Shown here piece by piece: positions 50,352 to 61,306 of a DNA stretch of 64,000 nt. The stretch is from contig QPMI01000138.1 of assembly GCA_004431415.1 (NCBI GenBank), positions 1 to 64,000 of the forward strand, read 5' to 3'. A program made the translations under genes and the position numbers. Source of the DNA: Cyanophora paradoxa. Its lineage: Eukaryota; Glaucocystophyceae; Cyanophorales; Cyanophoraceae. Within the stretch, counting starts at the first letter, position 1. The number at the start of each line of letters is the position of its first letter. Below the pieces are notes generated by a model. It saw nothing but the letters and a program-made list of their open reading frames with translations, did not search any database and was not told the DNA's origin.

Positions 50352-50740
50352 GCCTCTCCTTCGCGCGGCGCTGGGGTGTCACGCGGCGGTTGTGCATGGC
50401 AACCACTTCTCCCAGCTGTCTCCTCTAAATTTTGCTAGCCTCTCCTTCGCGCGGCGCGGGGGTGTCACGCGGCGGTTTTGCATGGCAACCACTTCAATTC
50501 TAGCTCCCAGCTGTCTCCTCTAAATTTTGCTAGCCTCTCCTTCGCGCGGCGCTGGGGTGTCACGCGGCGGTTTTGCATGGCAACCACTTCTCCCAGCTGT
50601 CTCCTCTAAATTTTGCTAGGCTCTAGCTGTAGATCTGAGCTCTCCGGGCCTCTCCTTCGCGCGGCGCTGGGGTGTCACGCGGCGGTTTTGCATGCCAACC
50701 ACTTCTACCAGCGCTAGCTGTCTCCTCTAAATTTTGCGCG
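50352..50740. repeat. Tandem array, four units of about 85-115 bp
   Basis: Units start at 50352, 50438, 50533 and 50648 with GCCTCTCCTTCGCGCGGCG. They continue with GGTGTCACGCGGCGGTT, GCATGG(or C)CAACCACTTC and CAGCTGTCTCCTCTAAATTT. This array is block B of the dispersed repeat. Confidence 0.85.
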
Positions 50741-50749
50741 GCAGTCACT

Positions 50750-52110
50750 GAGTCCAGACTGTAGCTAGTCTCTTGCTGCGCTCAGCAAGCCGCCGACATC
50801 GCGTGCGCCGCAGAACCGCGTGATCATGAGCCGGCCGAGCACGCCTGCTGGGCCGGGCGCTCTTGTTGCGCTCGGCACCTGGCCAGCAGACTAGTTCGCG
50901 TGCTGCGCACGACGTGGCACTTGTATCCTTAGTCTGCGCCCCGCGTGTGCCCCGCGTTGCGCCGCGTGCCTGCGTACCCGCCGTCTGCCACCCGGCCAGC
51001 AGTCCAGCTCGGTGGAGCTCGAGTCTAGATCTCCAGCAGGTCGTACGCCGGTCTGCAGGAGCTCGAGTTTCGAATAGCAGAGATTGGCCTGTCAACCGCG
51101 AGAAACTTTGACAGCGAAACTGTTCCGAGTTGAATCCGGGTATTGAGCGCGTCAGCGGCAAGCTGAACAGCGAACGCAAGTGTGCTGCACCGGCGGTCTG
51201 GAGCGAGCACTCGAGCTCGAGTTGCGAATAACAAAGGCGAGAGCGTACAGTTCCAGCGTTAACGTTGGAGCGTGTGTGCAGCTGCAGCGCAAGGCGAGAG
51301 CGTACAGTTCCAGCGTAGTAGCTAACATGGGACGAGGCCGCAAATTAAAAACTGGTGCAGAACTGCCTGAAGGCATCGTTGAAGGCGAGAGCGTACAGTT
51401 CCAGCGTTGTAGCACTAGTACTGGGGCTTGCAACGGCGGTTATATATTGCCTTCTTTGCCCAGCTGCGGGGCGCAATCATTTCTGTATGCGCAAGAATCT
51501 CTTCCGGCACGTCCGCAGTCATCAAAGCGGATTACGGGTGCGGAGTCCCAAGCAAAGGGCCGGGGCCTATAGGAGTGCGGTGAGGTGTGGCGCATATATA
51601 GCTGACATTTTCACCCTTTAATTTCATGATCAGAGCGCTCCATTACCTGTAGGGGAATATGTGTCTGACTCATCTAGCATTCGCTGTGCTGTGCAAGTGC
51701 GTCGGTTGCATGAATGCATGCTGTCTTTACACAACGTTTCTCATAAAGCGGCTTGCAGGGTCGTCCTCAACTTAAAGCAAACGTCTCCACAGGCGAAGTT
51801 CCTGGCTCTCGGTTCTACTCTCATGTGCACTATTGCCGGCTCTGCAATGCAGTAAAACATGCTGATATCAGCACGCGATTAGTGTCCTCCCCAGATAACA
51901 TTTCAACCGCCGTTCGGCGTCGCTGCGAACCCTGGAGGAGTGCGTGCACAGTCTCTTCGCAGCGTGCGAACTTCGGAACACAGTTCACACAGTTCACAGA
52001 GAGTTAGTTAGGTTTTCTTTATTCGGTTTGATCGCAGCGAGTGCTTATCGGGCCTTTTCTATTTTTTTCAATCATAATCTGTGTTTATCTTTACACTTCA
52101 ACCTGCCGCG
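50750..52110. other. DNA between blocks B and A of the right repeat copy
   Basis: It contains a short direct repeat, GGCGAGAGCGTACAGTTCC, in three places (about 51236-51410). Frames here carry short Cys/His patterns (for example CLLCPAAGRNHFC with HVRSH near 51450-51520) that might be remnants of a zinc-finger ORF. No gene is supported. It may be the internal part of a mobile element whose left copy lost it. Confidence 0.35.
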
Positions 52111-52248
52111 CGCACTGGGCCGGGGTCGATCTACATGATGAGACTACATCTGCCCCGTGCATGTTCGTGCCACTACGACTCTTTCATTAGATCCCGGATC
52201 CCCCCTTGCACCCCCGGCGCGCCAAAACGCGGCCGGGCCACTAGTATT

Positions 52249-52774
52249 TGCACATATTACGATGATATTGCACACACAGACGTTCTCCGAGGCTCACACA
52301 GACGTCGACTAGTACTTTCTAAAAAATCTATTTAATTTGATGCTGCGGATACGATTCCAAAGCTTAAGAATGAAGCTCGCGATCGAGTTCTGCAAGACTA
52401 GACTAGCTGCAGATCGATATATAATGCACACGCTCGAATTCGAACATTCAAATGTACAAGTACAGAAGTTAACGCCAGATATGCAGCTACGATGGATGTT
52501 CTAGAATGAAAGATTGGATCCGGATGAATTCAAGATCCGTTGAATTAACTGTACAAGCACAGGAACTACAGGGCAGCCTGGCAGAGCTGCCCTCATCTGT
52601 GCCCTATCTAGATCTGCGGCCAACGCGATTCGATGATGGCGATAGCTTGGTGCTGGATGATGATGTACATCTGATCATGATGATCATGCGGCAGGATTCA
52701 TTGATCGTTTGCAATGCAGCGCCCGGCCGTAGCCGCTGAGCTGCAGCTGAGTTGAAGACCGACGTGCCTCACCG
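52249..52774. other. Intergenic region
   Basis: AT-rich DNA between the right repeat and the stop of the secreted multidomain gene. Nothing else is recognised. Confidence 0.4.
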
Positions 52775-55700
52775 TTAGACGGCGTGCGCGGTGAGCGACT
52801 GGCGGCGGTTGAGCGTCGCGATCTCCTGGACCTCGGTCTCGGGCTGCTGAGCCGGGCTCGCGGTACTGGCCGAGCGCCGGCGGACATTGATAGTGCTGAA
52901 CGACGCCGGCGCTGGCGGCAGAAGCTGCGAGCTCGAATTGATGCCGCTGTTCAACGCCTGCGGGAAGTTCACGATCATGATCAGTGACTGATTAACTCAA
53001 GTGTACAATGTAGGTGCCATGTGCATGCGAACCTTAGCGTGTGTGGTGGCAGCAACGGCAGCAACGCGGACTTGCTTGCGGGTGATGATCATGGCGGCGG
53101 CGACAGCGCCGATGGCGAGGCCCGCGATGCCAACAGGAACAGCTGCGCATCCGTGAGTCGAAGACCGTGAGCGACGGAAAACGATGCGATGGGAGGGGCG
53201 GGGCACAAACCGATGGCAACGGCGAGAAGGGTGTTGGAAGTGCCGGCCGAGGCAGCGGGGGCGGCAACGCCCGCGACTCCAGAGGCAGAGGCGCCGGCGG
53301 AGGCACCGGTGGACGCGGTGCCAGCCTGGGCGCCGGCGGCGCCAGCGTCGACCCACGCCATCTTCACGCCGATGCCGCCAACGGCGCTGCTGCTGTCGGG
53401 TCCCCTCCACGGCTTGAGGTTCGTGCAGGTGAGCCGGTCCTGCGGCTCAGCCGAGCCCTTCCTGCTGTAGGTTTGCGCTGCGCATGCAAAAGAATCGGGA
53501 GCGTGAGCATCGAGAGAATGCAGAATGCAGAGATCTGGGGCGCTCACAGGGCTGGAACCAGGAGCCGGAGACGGTGCCGAGGTCGAGGTCGAGGCCGTTG
53601 AAGTGGCCGGGCATGCAGCAGCCGGCCGAGTTGCACAGCTCGACGGACATCGAGTAGCAGTGCCTGGGATCCCGGAGGCGCTGCTACTCAGTGCGCCGAA
53701 CAAGGAACCGGGGGCGATGTACAGCTAAGGCAGCGCACGAGGGCTGGACGTTGTTCGCGAGAGTCGGCGCGTAGAAGCGGCCATGAGTGGGGAAAGGTCC
53801 GGACTGCGCAGGGGCCGAGCGTCAGCGCCGCGCCGCGTCGAAGTTCAATTGAGGCCAGGCGGATGACTTGCCTCGAAGGTCTGGTACTTGTTCTTGTCGT
53901 ACCCGTTGATGCCCTTGATGTAACGGTTGAGGGTCAGGTTGTACTCTGCCCGCCGAGTCCGTTGTACAATTAATACAAAAGAACGCGCTCGCGTGCACGT
54001 GCACGTGCAGGCCAAAAGTGGAAGCGCACCGTAGGGGGCCTGGCCGCCGCTGTAGGAGACGCTGGGCCAGAACACGACGGCGGTCTTGAAGCCGAGGTTG
54101 TTGAGGTAGTCCAGGTCGATGGTGGGGTCGGTCGTCAGCACGTTGTTGAGCTCCGTCTCGAGGCGCTGGAGGGCGTCGTAGTCCTGCACCGTCGAGCCGC
54201 CGTAGGGGCCCGTCGAGAAGCCCTGGGGGGCCACGGCGGGGTACGGGGGCGGAATGCCGCAGACAGGCGGCACAACTGCGCATGCAGAGATCGGTCACGG
54301 ATGCCGATGCGCGCGCTAGCTGTATTCGGTGCCGGGTGACGTACTCGGGACAGCGGCGATCGCCTCAGAAGATCCGGAGGCGGAGAATTCGCTGCAGCGC
54401 CCCGCGGTGGCCTCGCTCTCCCCGTTGCAGGCCTTGACCTTGAAAGTGTACGAGAGACCTGCCGCGCGCGTGCCCAACGTTTGGCATAGCTATAGAATGC
54501 AATGCACAGAACAATTTGCGGCTGCGAACCCGGGCAGAGTCTCGCCGCCACGCTCATCGGGCACGCGGGGTTTGAGTTCGCGCACGCGGCCTTGGCGGCG
54601 CCGTTGGCGAACTCGAGGCCTTGGCCAGAGACACCACTCTTCAACGGGCAGTCGCCCAGGTCCTCAGGGATGACGATCTCCACCTCGTACTGCGCAACGG
54701 AGAACGCGAAATTAGCGCGGAATGCGCGGTTTCGGTTTTGCGGCGGTGTGCACCTTCGAGATCAGAGCGCCGCCGTCGTAGCTCGGGCGGTTGTAGGTGC
54801 CCGTCACCGGCGTGCCGGACTCGCTGATCGGGTAGAACGCGAACTGGCCGAACGTGAACGCGCTGTTGAAGGTCGCCTCGGTCGGCGGCACCACTGTCGG
54901 AGGCGCGAGGTCGCGCGTGAGCGGTGCATCGCGGTCAACAGTTACTTGAATACTTAAAGAGTACGCACCATCGGGGACGAACTCCTCCATGGCGGGTTCC
55001 TCGGCGCAGATGGCCGGAGTCGCGGTGGTGCAGGCCAGCACCGAGACCTTGTACTTGTAGCCTGTGGACACGGGGAGATCGATCAGAATTCAGGACCGAA
55101 AACGTTAACGCCCTCGATGAAATTCGATCTTGTGACCATTGCAGCGCACCGGGGCAGAGGTAGTTGAGGGCCAGGGAGCCGGCCGAGGTGGTGACGGGGG
55201 TCCCGAAGGCGAAGTCCGTCGTGAAGGGGCACGCGTCGATGCCGGCCACGGAGGCCTCGGGCGCGCTGACAGTGACAGTGTACTGCGCGCATGTGCCCGT
55301 GATCAGGTTCATGAAAAGAAGCGAAGCTCGACTGCAAGGCACAATTGCAAACGGACCGCGAGGTTGGCTTCCGTGTCCCACGACACAACGGCGGGGTAGC
55401 CCGAGGCGGTCAGATCCTTGACGGGCGGGTTGGCCGCGGGCTTGTAGAAGATGTTCTGCATGCGCGGGGCAGGAGAAGTCGGGCGGGGGGTGGTGTCGGT
55501 CCCGGCGCCGCCGTCGTCGGGGCAGCCGGCCTTCTTGCCGATGACGGGGTTCACGAACTCCCAGTCGTTGGTGCAGGTCAGCTCCGTCGCCGTCTGGCTG
55601 GCGAGAGTCCTCTTCTCGCCCTGCGATACGCGACGTTGACCGTGAGCGGTAACGAATTTTTCATGTTTGATTTCGAATCGAATCGCATCAGCTGACCATA

Positions 55701-56850
55701 ACGAAGTTCTTGATCATAGCGTCGCAGAACATGTCCGTGGGGGCAGTGATGGTGTACTCGATCGCGGTGACCGTAGCCGACGACTCGAGCTCGAGAATCG
55801 CAAGCTTGTAGGTGAAGCCACCGGCGTTGGTGAGCGTGTTGACAAACTCCACCGGAGTGGTTGCGGCGGCGAGGGGGACGAACGGAGTCCGGACGTACTC
55901 GATGATGCTCGCCCCTTGGCTCGTGCCTGTGATCCAGAAGGACAACTTGAGGCCATTGGCGTTGACGTACTCAGAAGAGCTGCGCAAGTGCGAGGTCTTT
56001 GAGGTCAGGGACCCAAAGTTGAATATATATATCGTTTGAGCATGAGCGTATTTATTTCTAAAAGAAGAAACGAACGTGTCGATCTTGGCGACGCAGGTGA
56101 CGGAGTTGGGAGTCTTGGTGCAGCGCTCGCCGTCGTTGACACCGAAGTTCGAGAACCGAGGAACTGCGCATACGGTCAGGAAACTCTTAGCTCTGACGAC
56201 CGCGAAATATATATATCTATTGCAAGTTACATATATATAATTAAACACGCACGTTTCCACGGGGAAGACTCGCCTGCGCGATTGTGAAGAAAATTGCAGT
56301 CAGGCCTTGCAATTGCAAGAATTATAAAAAGCTAATCTGCGTCATCCTTCAACTTACATGAGCAGACCGCCCCGTAGGTACCGAACGTCTTGAAAGCGCC
56401 GAAGCCGCAGCCAGCGCCCGTGCGCGAACCCTATGTATCCGAGCAGCAGCTACATAAGTATATATTGCGAAGCAGACAGAGCGCAAAGCAAGCGCTAGTG
56501 ATACGCACCTTGATCTTAAGAGTGACCAGCTTACAGTCGAGGTCGAGCGTGGAGGTCGTGAAGGTGAGGGTCGACCGGTCGGCCGAGCGGGTGAGGCTGA
56601 ACGCGCTCGGGGAGGTCCTGGAGTCGACGGCGCCGGCGATGGTCGTGGGCTTCGTCGCCTGTGTGACGTCGACTTCGAACTCGAACTGGTCCGCCCCGTC
56701 AAAACTGCGCGGCGCGGCACAACCGGACATCAGTGCTAGTTGCCGCGACCCCAATGGATCCGCACATGCGCCGCTCACTTTACGTTGGCCGCGCAAGTGA
56801 GGGTGGACGTGCTGCCCGACTTGACAAGGGAGCAGCTGGACGAAGAGACG
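52775..56850 (-). CDS. Large secreted beta-domain protein with C-terminal transmembrane anchor; 5' end uncertain
   Basis: I do not recognise a named family. Minus-strand exons joined by short introns read SGSTSTLTCAANVK (56780-56820), SFDGADQFEFEVDV, STLTFTTSTLDLDCKLVTL, RFSNFGVNDGERC, GLKLSFWITGTSQGASIIEY, AGGFTYKLAILELESSATV, KDLTASGYPAVVSWDTEANL, CAQYTVTVSAPEASVAG, GYKYKVSVLACTTATPAI, FGQFAFYPISESGTPVTG, GLSYTFKVKAC, NNVLTTDPTIDLDYLNNLGF and MSVELCNSAGCCMPGHFNG. A membrane segment (VPVGIAGLAIGAVAAAMII) and a basic tail follow, with the stop at 52775. The repeated YT/YK-V-V-x-A-C beta-strand style suggests several Ig- or fibronectin-III-like domains with disulphides. No signal peptide is seen: the first clear exon abuts a C-rich tract, so the 5' part is missing or unreadable. 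Confidence 0.55.
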
Positions 56851-56879
56851 GCGATGTTAAAAAATGAGAGAGGACCTGA

Positions 56880-57360
56880 TTCTGTGGCCCACCCCTCTTC
56901 ACCACCCTCACCTCTCCGAACCCACCCCAACCCACCCAATCCAGCGTCTTCCCAGCCATCACTCTCGCCAACCCTTCCGCTACGTCTACCGCCCTTCTCT
57001 CCCTCTGGTCTACCTCCCCTTCCATCCAGCAACCACTAGGTAGTATCTAACGTCTACTCCAATCGATCTTGCAAAAGATATAGCAGTGATTTGAGACGGG
57101 CCCCCAACGCGACGGTCTGCAGAGATAGCTTAATCAGCAGCTAGGCGTTAATACTGTGTTCTTCCTATCTAAATAGCGGAGAGGTTTCCAGGTTCTAGCT
57201 AGACGATAAAACTATATAATCGAAGCTGATTGCATATGCGAGTTTAGGTTCTAGTTAGTCAATAATACTGTGTGGATGATAGCGCCAGTAGCAATGTTGA
57301 AGATTTGGACAGGAAGTCCTAAAAAACGAAAAGATCGAGAGATGTTGAAGATTTGGACAG
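56880..57360. other. C-rich tract and AT-rich spacer
   Basis: 56880-57040 is pyrimidine-rich on the plus strand (CACCCCAACCCACCCAATCC and similar). 57041-57360 is AT-rich and contains TGTTGAAGATTTGGACAG twice, just before the minisatellite. No gene seen. Confidence 0.45.
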
Positions 57361-57600
57361 AAAGTATAGTAATGTAGACGAGCTTCTATGCGCTGGCATA
57401 AAAGTATAGTAATGTAGACGAGCTTCTATGCGCTGGCATAAAAGTATAGTAATGTAGACGAGCTTCTATGCGCTGGCATAAAAGTATAGTAATGTAGACG
57501 AGCTTCTATGCGCTGGCATAAAAGTATAGTAATGTAGACGAGCTTCTATGCGCTGGCATAAAAGTATAGTAATGTAGACGAGCTTCTATGCGCTGGCATA
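57361..57600. repeat. Minisatellite, six identical 40-bp units
   Basis: The unit starts AAAGTATAGTAATGTAGACG and ends TGCGCTGGCATA. Six identical copies begin at 57361, 57401, 57441, 57481, 57521 and 57561. Confidence 0.97.
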
Positions 57601-57770
57601 AAAGTGATAGTGCGCTGATAGTGCGCTGATAGTGCGCTGATAGTGCGCTGATAGCTAGCCGGAGACAAGCCGGAGACAAGCCCGAGACAAGCCCTGTGCC
57701 AAGCCGGATCCCGGAGACCAAGCCCGAGCCAAGCCGTCAAGCCAATCGTTACAGGCATCGTTACAGGCAT
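57601..57770. repeat. Short 11-bp tandem repeats flanking the virus-like element
   Basis: GATAGTGCGCT occurs four times (57606-57649). Imperfect GCCGGAGACAA-like units follow (57658-57735). The array ends at the stop codon of the first virus-type ORF. Confidence 0.85.
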
Positions 57771-58427
57771 TCACTCCCAGCGATGCCGGAGCCCTAGCTT
57801 AGTGAAGCCGCTCAGCATTGGCTTGTACTCGATCGCCGGCCCGACAGGATCAGCACTGCTAGAGGCGATGCGCAGGATCGATGCGTTAGCTACAGGCAGC
57901 TCGCTAGCATTCTCATCGACCTCGGGGATCGCAACAATCGTCTTAGCAGGAACAGCAGATGCAGGAGGGGCAACCTTCTTATCGACCTTTGTCTTCGTGA
58001 TCGGTTCATTTAAAATCTTGTTCTCCATCTTAGTCTCAGCCGCGATGCCAGCTATAAGATCACTAGCTCGCTTCTTTGAAACTGTTTTAAGACCGGTCAC
58101 AGTTTTAATGAAATACCTGCTACGATTAGCCGTCTCTGAGATGTACAGCGGCCCATCGTCGGTATCCCTTAGCTTGCTAGTCTTGGTCTTCTTAGTCCGA
58201 GAATTCGGGATCTTATCAAGAATAGCGTTCTCATCGGCGGTAAGAGCATAGTCGTTGGATGCACCCTCACCGCCACCAGCGCGACGGGCTAGCGGGTAAG
58301 CATCAGTATCACCACTCAAGAACTCGATGTGATTCTTCTTAGTAGGGCTGGAAGTGCGCAGCCAAGACTGCATGTCTGTCGACTTCTTTCGCGGAGTGCG
58401 CAGCCGAGACTGCTTGTCTGTCGACAT
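57771..58427 (-). CDS. Hypothetical PLV protein, 218 aa, basic and repeat-bearing N-terminus
   Basis: No family recognised. It is an intact frame with ATG at 58427. The N-terminus holds a duplicated unit (STDKQSRLRT and STDMQSWLRT, each followed by Lys-rich residues). The middle is Lys/Thr-rich (NSRTKKTKTSKLRD) and the C-terminus is Ala/Val/Pro-rich. The composition suggests a DNA- or capsid-associated structural protein, but this is a guess. It lies at the outer edge of the element and is co-oriented with the neighbouring virion-type gene, 25 bp away. Confidence 0.55.
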   Translation of the reverse strand: MSTDKQSRLRTPRKKSTDMQSWLRTSSPTKKNHIEFLSGDTDAYPLARRAGGGEGASNDYALTADENAILDKIPNSRTKKTKTSKLRDTDDGPLYISETANRSRYFIKTVTGLKTVSKKRASDLIAGIAAETKMENKILNEPITKTKVDKKVAPPASAVPAKTIVAIPEVDENASELPVANASILRIASSSADPVGPAIEYKPMLSGFTKLGLRHRWE

Positions 58428-58452
58428 CTTTTAACTAGTAGTGGGAAAAAAC

Positions 58453-59347
58453 TTATGCGAACGATCTGTCGAAGGGGACGTACTCGCTGGCTGCATTCTT
58501 GATTGCGGATTTAGCAGCAGCAGACGTGTAAGAGACATCCTCGATATCGAACTCTAGCACGAACGAGAACTCCGTGTTTGTGACAGCGTCTGTTCCATTA
58601 TGATAGCGCAGCGATATGTCAAGTTCAGACAGCTCAGCGTTTCGATCGAAGCCTGTGACGGGAACACGATCCTCAGATGTGAACTTGATGAGCTCCCGAA
58701 TTTTGAGTCGATGTGAATCTTTGCGATCGAGCCCGTTGTATAGGGGTTAAGTGTCAAGATCGAGCCTTTGATCTGCTGAATGTACAGGAACAAATACGTG
58801 TGATAAAGTAGATCAACTGGCATATCGCTGAACAGCTCGTACGAATATTGTACGCCATCGATTGTCTCAGGTGTGTCAAGCTCACTGGAAAGGTCACTGA
58901 GAGTCTTCGCAAACCCGAGCAGGTTCGCTAGTTCGGCCGATGTGAAGCTCAAAATAAAGTCCGCTTCACACAGGAACCTAAGCCGCATTGAGATCTCTTC
59001 GAACTGAACGACGAACTTGCGCTGATAAGTAGTTCCACCGTAACTATACTGCTGGGTTTTAAGAAGCGTGCTTAGATAGTTTGCAAGGGAGGTTGGCGTA
59101 TAGACTCCGGGCTTGAAAGTGTTGGCACGTGTTTTCTCAACGCCAGAGGGATCAAGGGTGCCGGTGATAATTGCGGCTTGTGTGGACAGGTTGAACATGT
59201 TATGAAACAGTTCTAGCGAATCAACTCGCACCGACTTTACATTAACGAGGGCCTTGGGAGATTGATCTTGAAATTCGAGGACGTGCCTTCGAACCGGTCC
59301 CTAGAATCGACATTTACGCGGAGCTTCATCTTTACAACAATATGCAT
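58453..59347 (-). pseudogene. PLV virion-type protein (minor capsid or fibre candidate), frameshifted
   Basis: Seen: the frame from ATG 59347 (or 59329) reads KLRVNVDSRDRFEGTSSNFK and then goes out of frame near 59250-59262, where a second frame continues as VRVDSLELFHNMFNLS. That runs to FTSAELANLLGFAKTL and a hydrophobic stretch (DLLYHTYLFLYIQQIKGS), then shifts again near 58690-58705. The final frame ends FVLEFDIEDVSYTSAAAK and a stop at 58453. Known: a start with S-R-D-R...GTSSNF and later YTP..L...L...LLGF is seen in a virion-associated protein family of PLVs and large DNA viruses; its exact role is not settled. It is divergent from the capsid gene (27 bp between starts). Two frameshifts make it non-functional as read, unless the assembly is wrong. 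Confidence 0.6.
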
Positions 59348-59373
59348 GAAAATTTTCTGGTCTATAATAGCAA

Positions 59374-60601
59374 ATGGCGCAAGCAGGAACAACTCTAAAG
59401 GAGCTCCTCACTACCAAAGGTTCAAGCGAGCTTTATCTATCCCCGGGTCTCACTGTCGGTGTCAGCCCCAAGTTCAAGCCTTTCCTTGAAACGATCCGTC
59501 CGCGAGGCAACTCGTACGGCTTCGCGCAGACTGCCGCTTTCGACCTTCCGCGCAAGCAACTTCTAAACGGTGTCTCGCTATACTTTAAGGTCAGCGTCGC
59601 TGGCGGAGCGGCCGCCTCAGTGCTGCCGAATGGCGCAGGTGCATTTATTGAAAACGTGCGCTTTGTTCATGGATCCTTCAAGATGGTGATCCCAGGAGAC
59701 TGGCTTACTGTGAACGCGCTCATCGATAATAGCGTTGCATCCGCCCAGGCTTTTGCTAGCAGCTACGGCTTTGGAAAGGACGCTGCTCTTGAGATTCTCG
59801 ATGCCAGTCGCGAGTATGTGCTAAAGATCCCTCCCAGCTCTGGGACAATTCATACTTCCCGCTCCTCGCACTGGCTGACATGCCCACCGTCGAGATTGAC
59901 TTCCGTTCGGCTTCGGTGGTTGGAACTGTCGCTAGTGCTGTTGCAACTCTAACGGATTGTGCCCTGGTTTGCCAGTTCGTGAATATCCCTAGCGAAGAGG
60001 CTGAGTCTATGCTTAAATCTGCAAACGAGAGCGGTGGTATTCGAATTCCTTTCACCGAGATTATTTCAAAGCGCTCGAGGCAGTTAAAGACTGACGACGC
60101 GGGAATGCAGTCGAAATCTCCCTTGCCAACGTCAGCGGCCTTGTGCACGCGATCCTGATGACAGTGCGTAATGCGAATCACCTGGGCACTCGCAATCACA
60201 ATTCATTTGCTGGCAACGGAAATGCGCTGAAAATCGATTCGTTTGAGATCATGCACAACAACCGAACTCTCGACATCAGCAATAAGCCAATCTCTGGGTT
60301 TGTATCATCGTGCTATCACATTCCAACTCAATACCGCGGTGCAACCACTGGCAATTCAGCTCTTGGCTTCGAGGACGGAAATGTCTATGGGATTGTGCTT
60401 TCGAAATCTGGCAAAGACTCACTGCATAACGCTGTCCTCGGCTACACAGACTTCTTTAATTCCAGCAGCAGCTACTGCTCGCTAACTGTGACCGGCTGCA
60501 CAAACGCAGCGCCAGCAGTTGTTGACTTCCACGTCCTGCGCCACAATGTTCTCGTAATTAACTCGTATCAAATGTCAACTCTAAAGGTAAGTAACTTCTA
60601 G
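59374..60601 (+). pseudogene. PLV major capsid protein (double jelly-roll), two frameshifts
   Basis: Seen: ATG 59374 starts MAQAGTTLKELLTTKG and continues with LYLSPGLTVGVSPKFKPFLE and AFIENVRFVHGSFKMVIPGD. The frame shifts near 59830-59846, just before a block reading LWDNSYFPLLALADMPTVEI. It shifts again near 60100-60113, before VHAILMTVRNANHLG and IPTQYRGATTG. The last frame ends at TAG 60601. Known: the W-x(n)-LPL-AL-D-(hydrophobic)-E block at the domain junction and the position directly upstream of the ATPase are typical of Polinton/PLV double jelly-roll capsid proteins. The length (about 400 codons) is a little short but within range. The breaks indicate an inactivated copy or sequencing indels. 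Confidence 0.75.
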
Positions 60602-61306
60602 ATGGATATCAAACTGTTTGATCCTACAGAAATAAAACTGCCTAAACGGTTCTTGTTTGTCGGTCCAACAAACTCGGGCAAGAGCACCTACGTAAAACAC
60701 GTGCTAAATGCTGTAGCGCCACAGTTAGACGATATTTACGTCTTCAGTACGACCGCATTTACTGGGCAATGGAATGATACAACACGACCAAGTAATATCC
60801 AGGAAGAATGGGATCCAGTTTTGGTTGAAGCGCTGCTAGAACGACAAAAAGAAAGAAGACGCAAAAATGATGATCGCAAGATTGCAATTGTTTTAGACGA
60901 TTTACTTGACAATGACCTAGTAAATGTCCACAGTGACAGACTCATGCAAAAGCTATTTACTTCTGGCCGTCATTACAACACCACCCTTTTCATAACGACT
61001 CAACGTCTTTGTGGCATCAGTCCGACGATTCGGCGGAACTGTGAGTACGTTTGCTTTTCGTCGATTTTGAGCAATGTTAAAGAGTTCAACACTTGCTTCG
61101 ACGAATATAATGCCGGAGCGAGTCGAGCAAATCTAATGCGTCTTTTCGTTGAATGGGGTCATTCGTTTCAGGTTTTGATATATGAAGGCGTGAGCGCGGA
61201 CCGCGTTTATGCTGTTGACAAAGCCTCTGGAACGACTTCGGCTCTATTGCGCTTTGTGCGCGTAAAAAAGCAGCGCGATCGAAAGTCGGTAGCCAGGACT
61301 GTTTGA
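60602..61306 (+). CDS. A32-like DNA packaging ATPase (FtsK-HerA superfamily)
   Basis: Seen: an intact 234-residue frame starting on the base after the capsid stop codon. Walker A is FLFVGPTNSGKSTYVKHVL near residues 18-36. Walker B is KIAIVLDDLLDN near residue 100. Then RHYNTTLFITTQRLCGISP, with the sensor-type Thr-Gln, and an Arg (IRRNC) in the expected arginine-finger region. Known: these ATPases pump viral DNA into the preformed capsid in Polintons, virophages and large DNA viruses. The length is normal for PLVs. Gene order capsid-ATPase without a gap is common in such elements. The open frame contrasts with the broken capsid gene. Confidence 0.88.
   Translation: MDIKLFDPTEIKLPKRFLFVGPTNSGKSTYVKHVLNAVAPQLDDIYVFSTTAFTGQWNDTTRPSNIQEEWDPVLVEALLERQKERRRKNDDRKIAIVLDDLLDNDLVNVHSDRLMQKLFTSGRHYNTTLFITTQRLCGISPTIRRNCEYVCFSSILSNVKEFNTCFDEYNAGASRANLMRLFVEWGHSFQVLIYEGVSADRVYAVDKASGTTSALLRFVRVKKQRDRKSVARTV

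Larger units (their letters stand above)
49986..52248 (-). repeat. Dispersed repeat, right copy (blocks C-B-A, inverted relative to 32089-32765)
   Basis: Block C (49986-50195) shares, on the opposite strand, the GCCTCATAGAA and CTGAAGCGAGGGAACGG words of the left copy. Block B (50352-50740) is a four-unit array. Block A (52118-52248) shares CATTAGATC, GTTCGTGCCACTACGACTC and GGTCGAT. About 1.35 kb of extra DNA sits between B and A. The order is the same as in the left copy, so both are copies of one element family. Confidence 0.85.

Noticed and set aside
51180-51572. A 130-codon ORF with short Cys/His patterns as a zinc-finger gene
   Set aside because: It is built partly from a direct repeat, and the Cys/His spacing is irregular. 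It may be a remnant only.
57361-57600. Six regular 40-bp repeats as a CRISPR array
   Set aside because: Units are contiguous with no unique spacers, the host is eukaryotic, and no cas gene is present.
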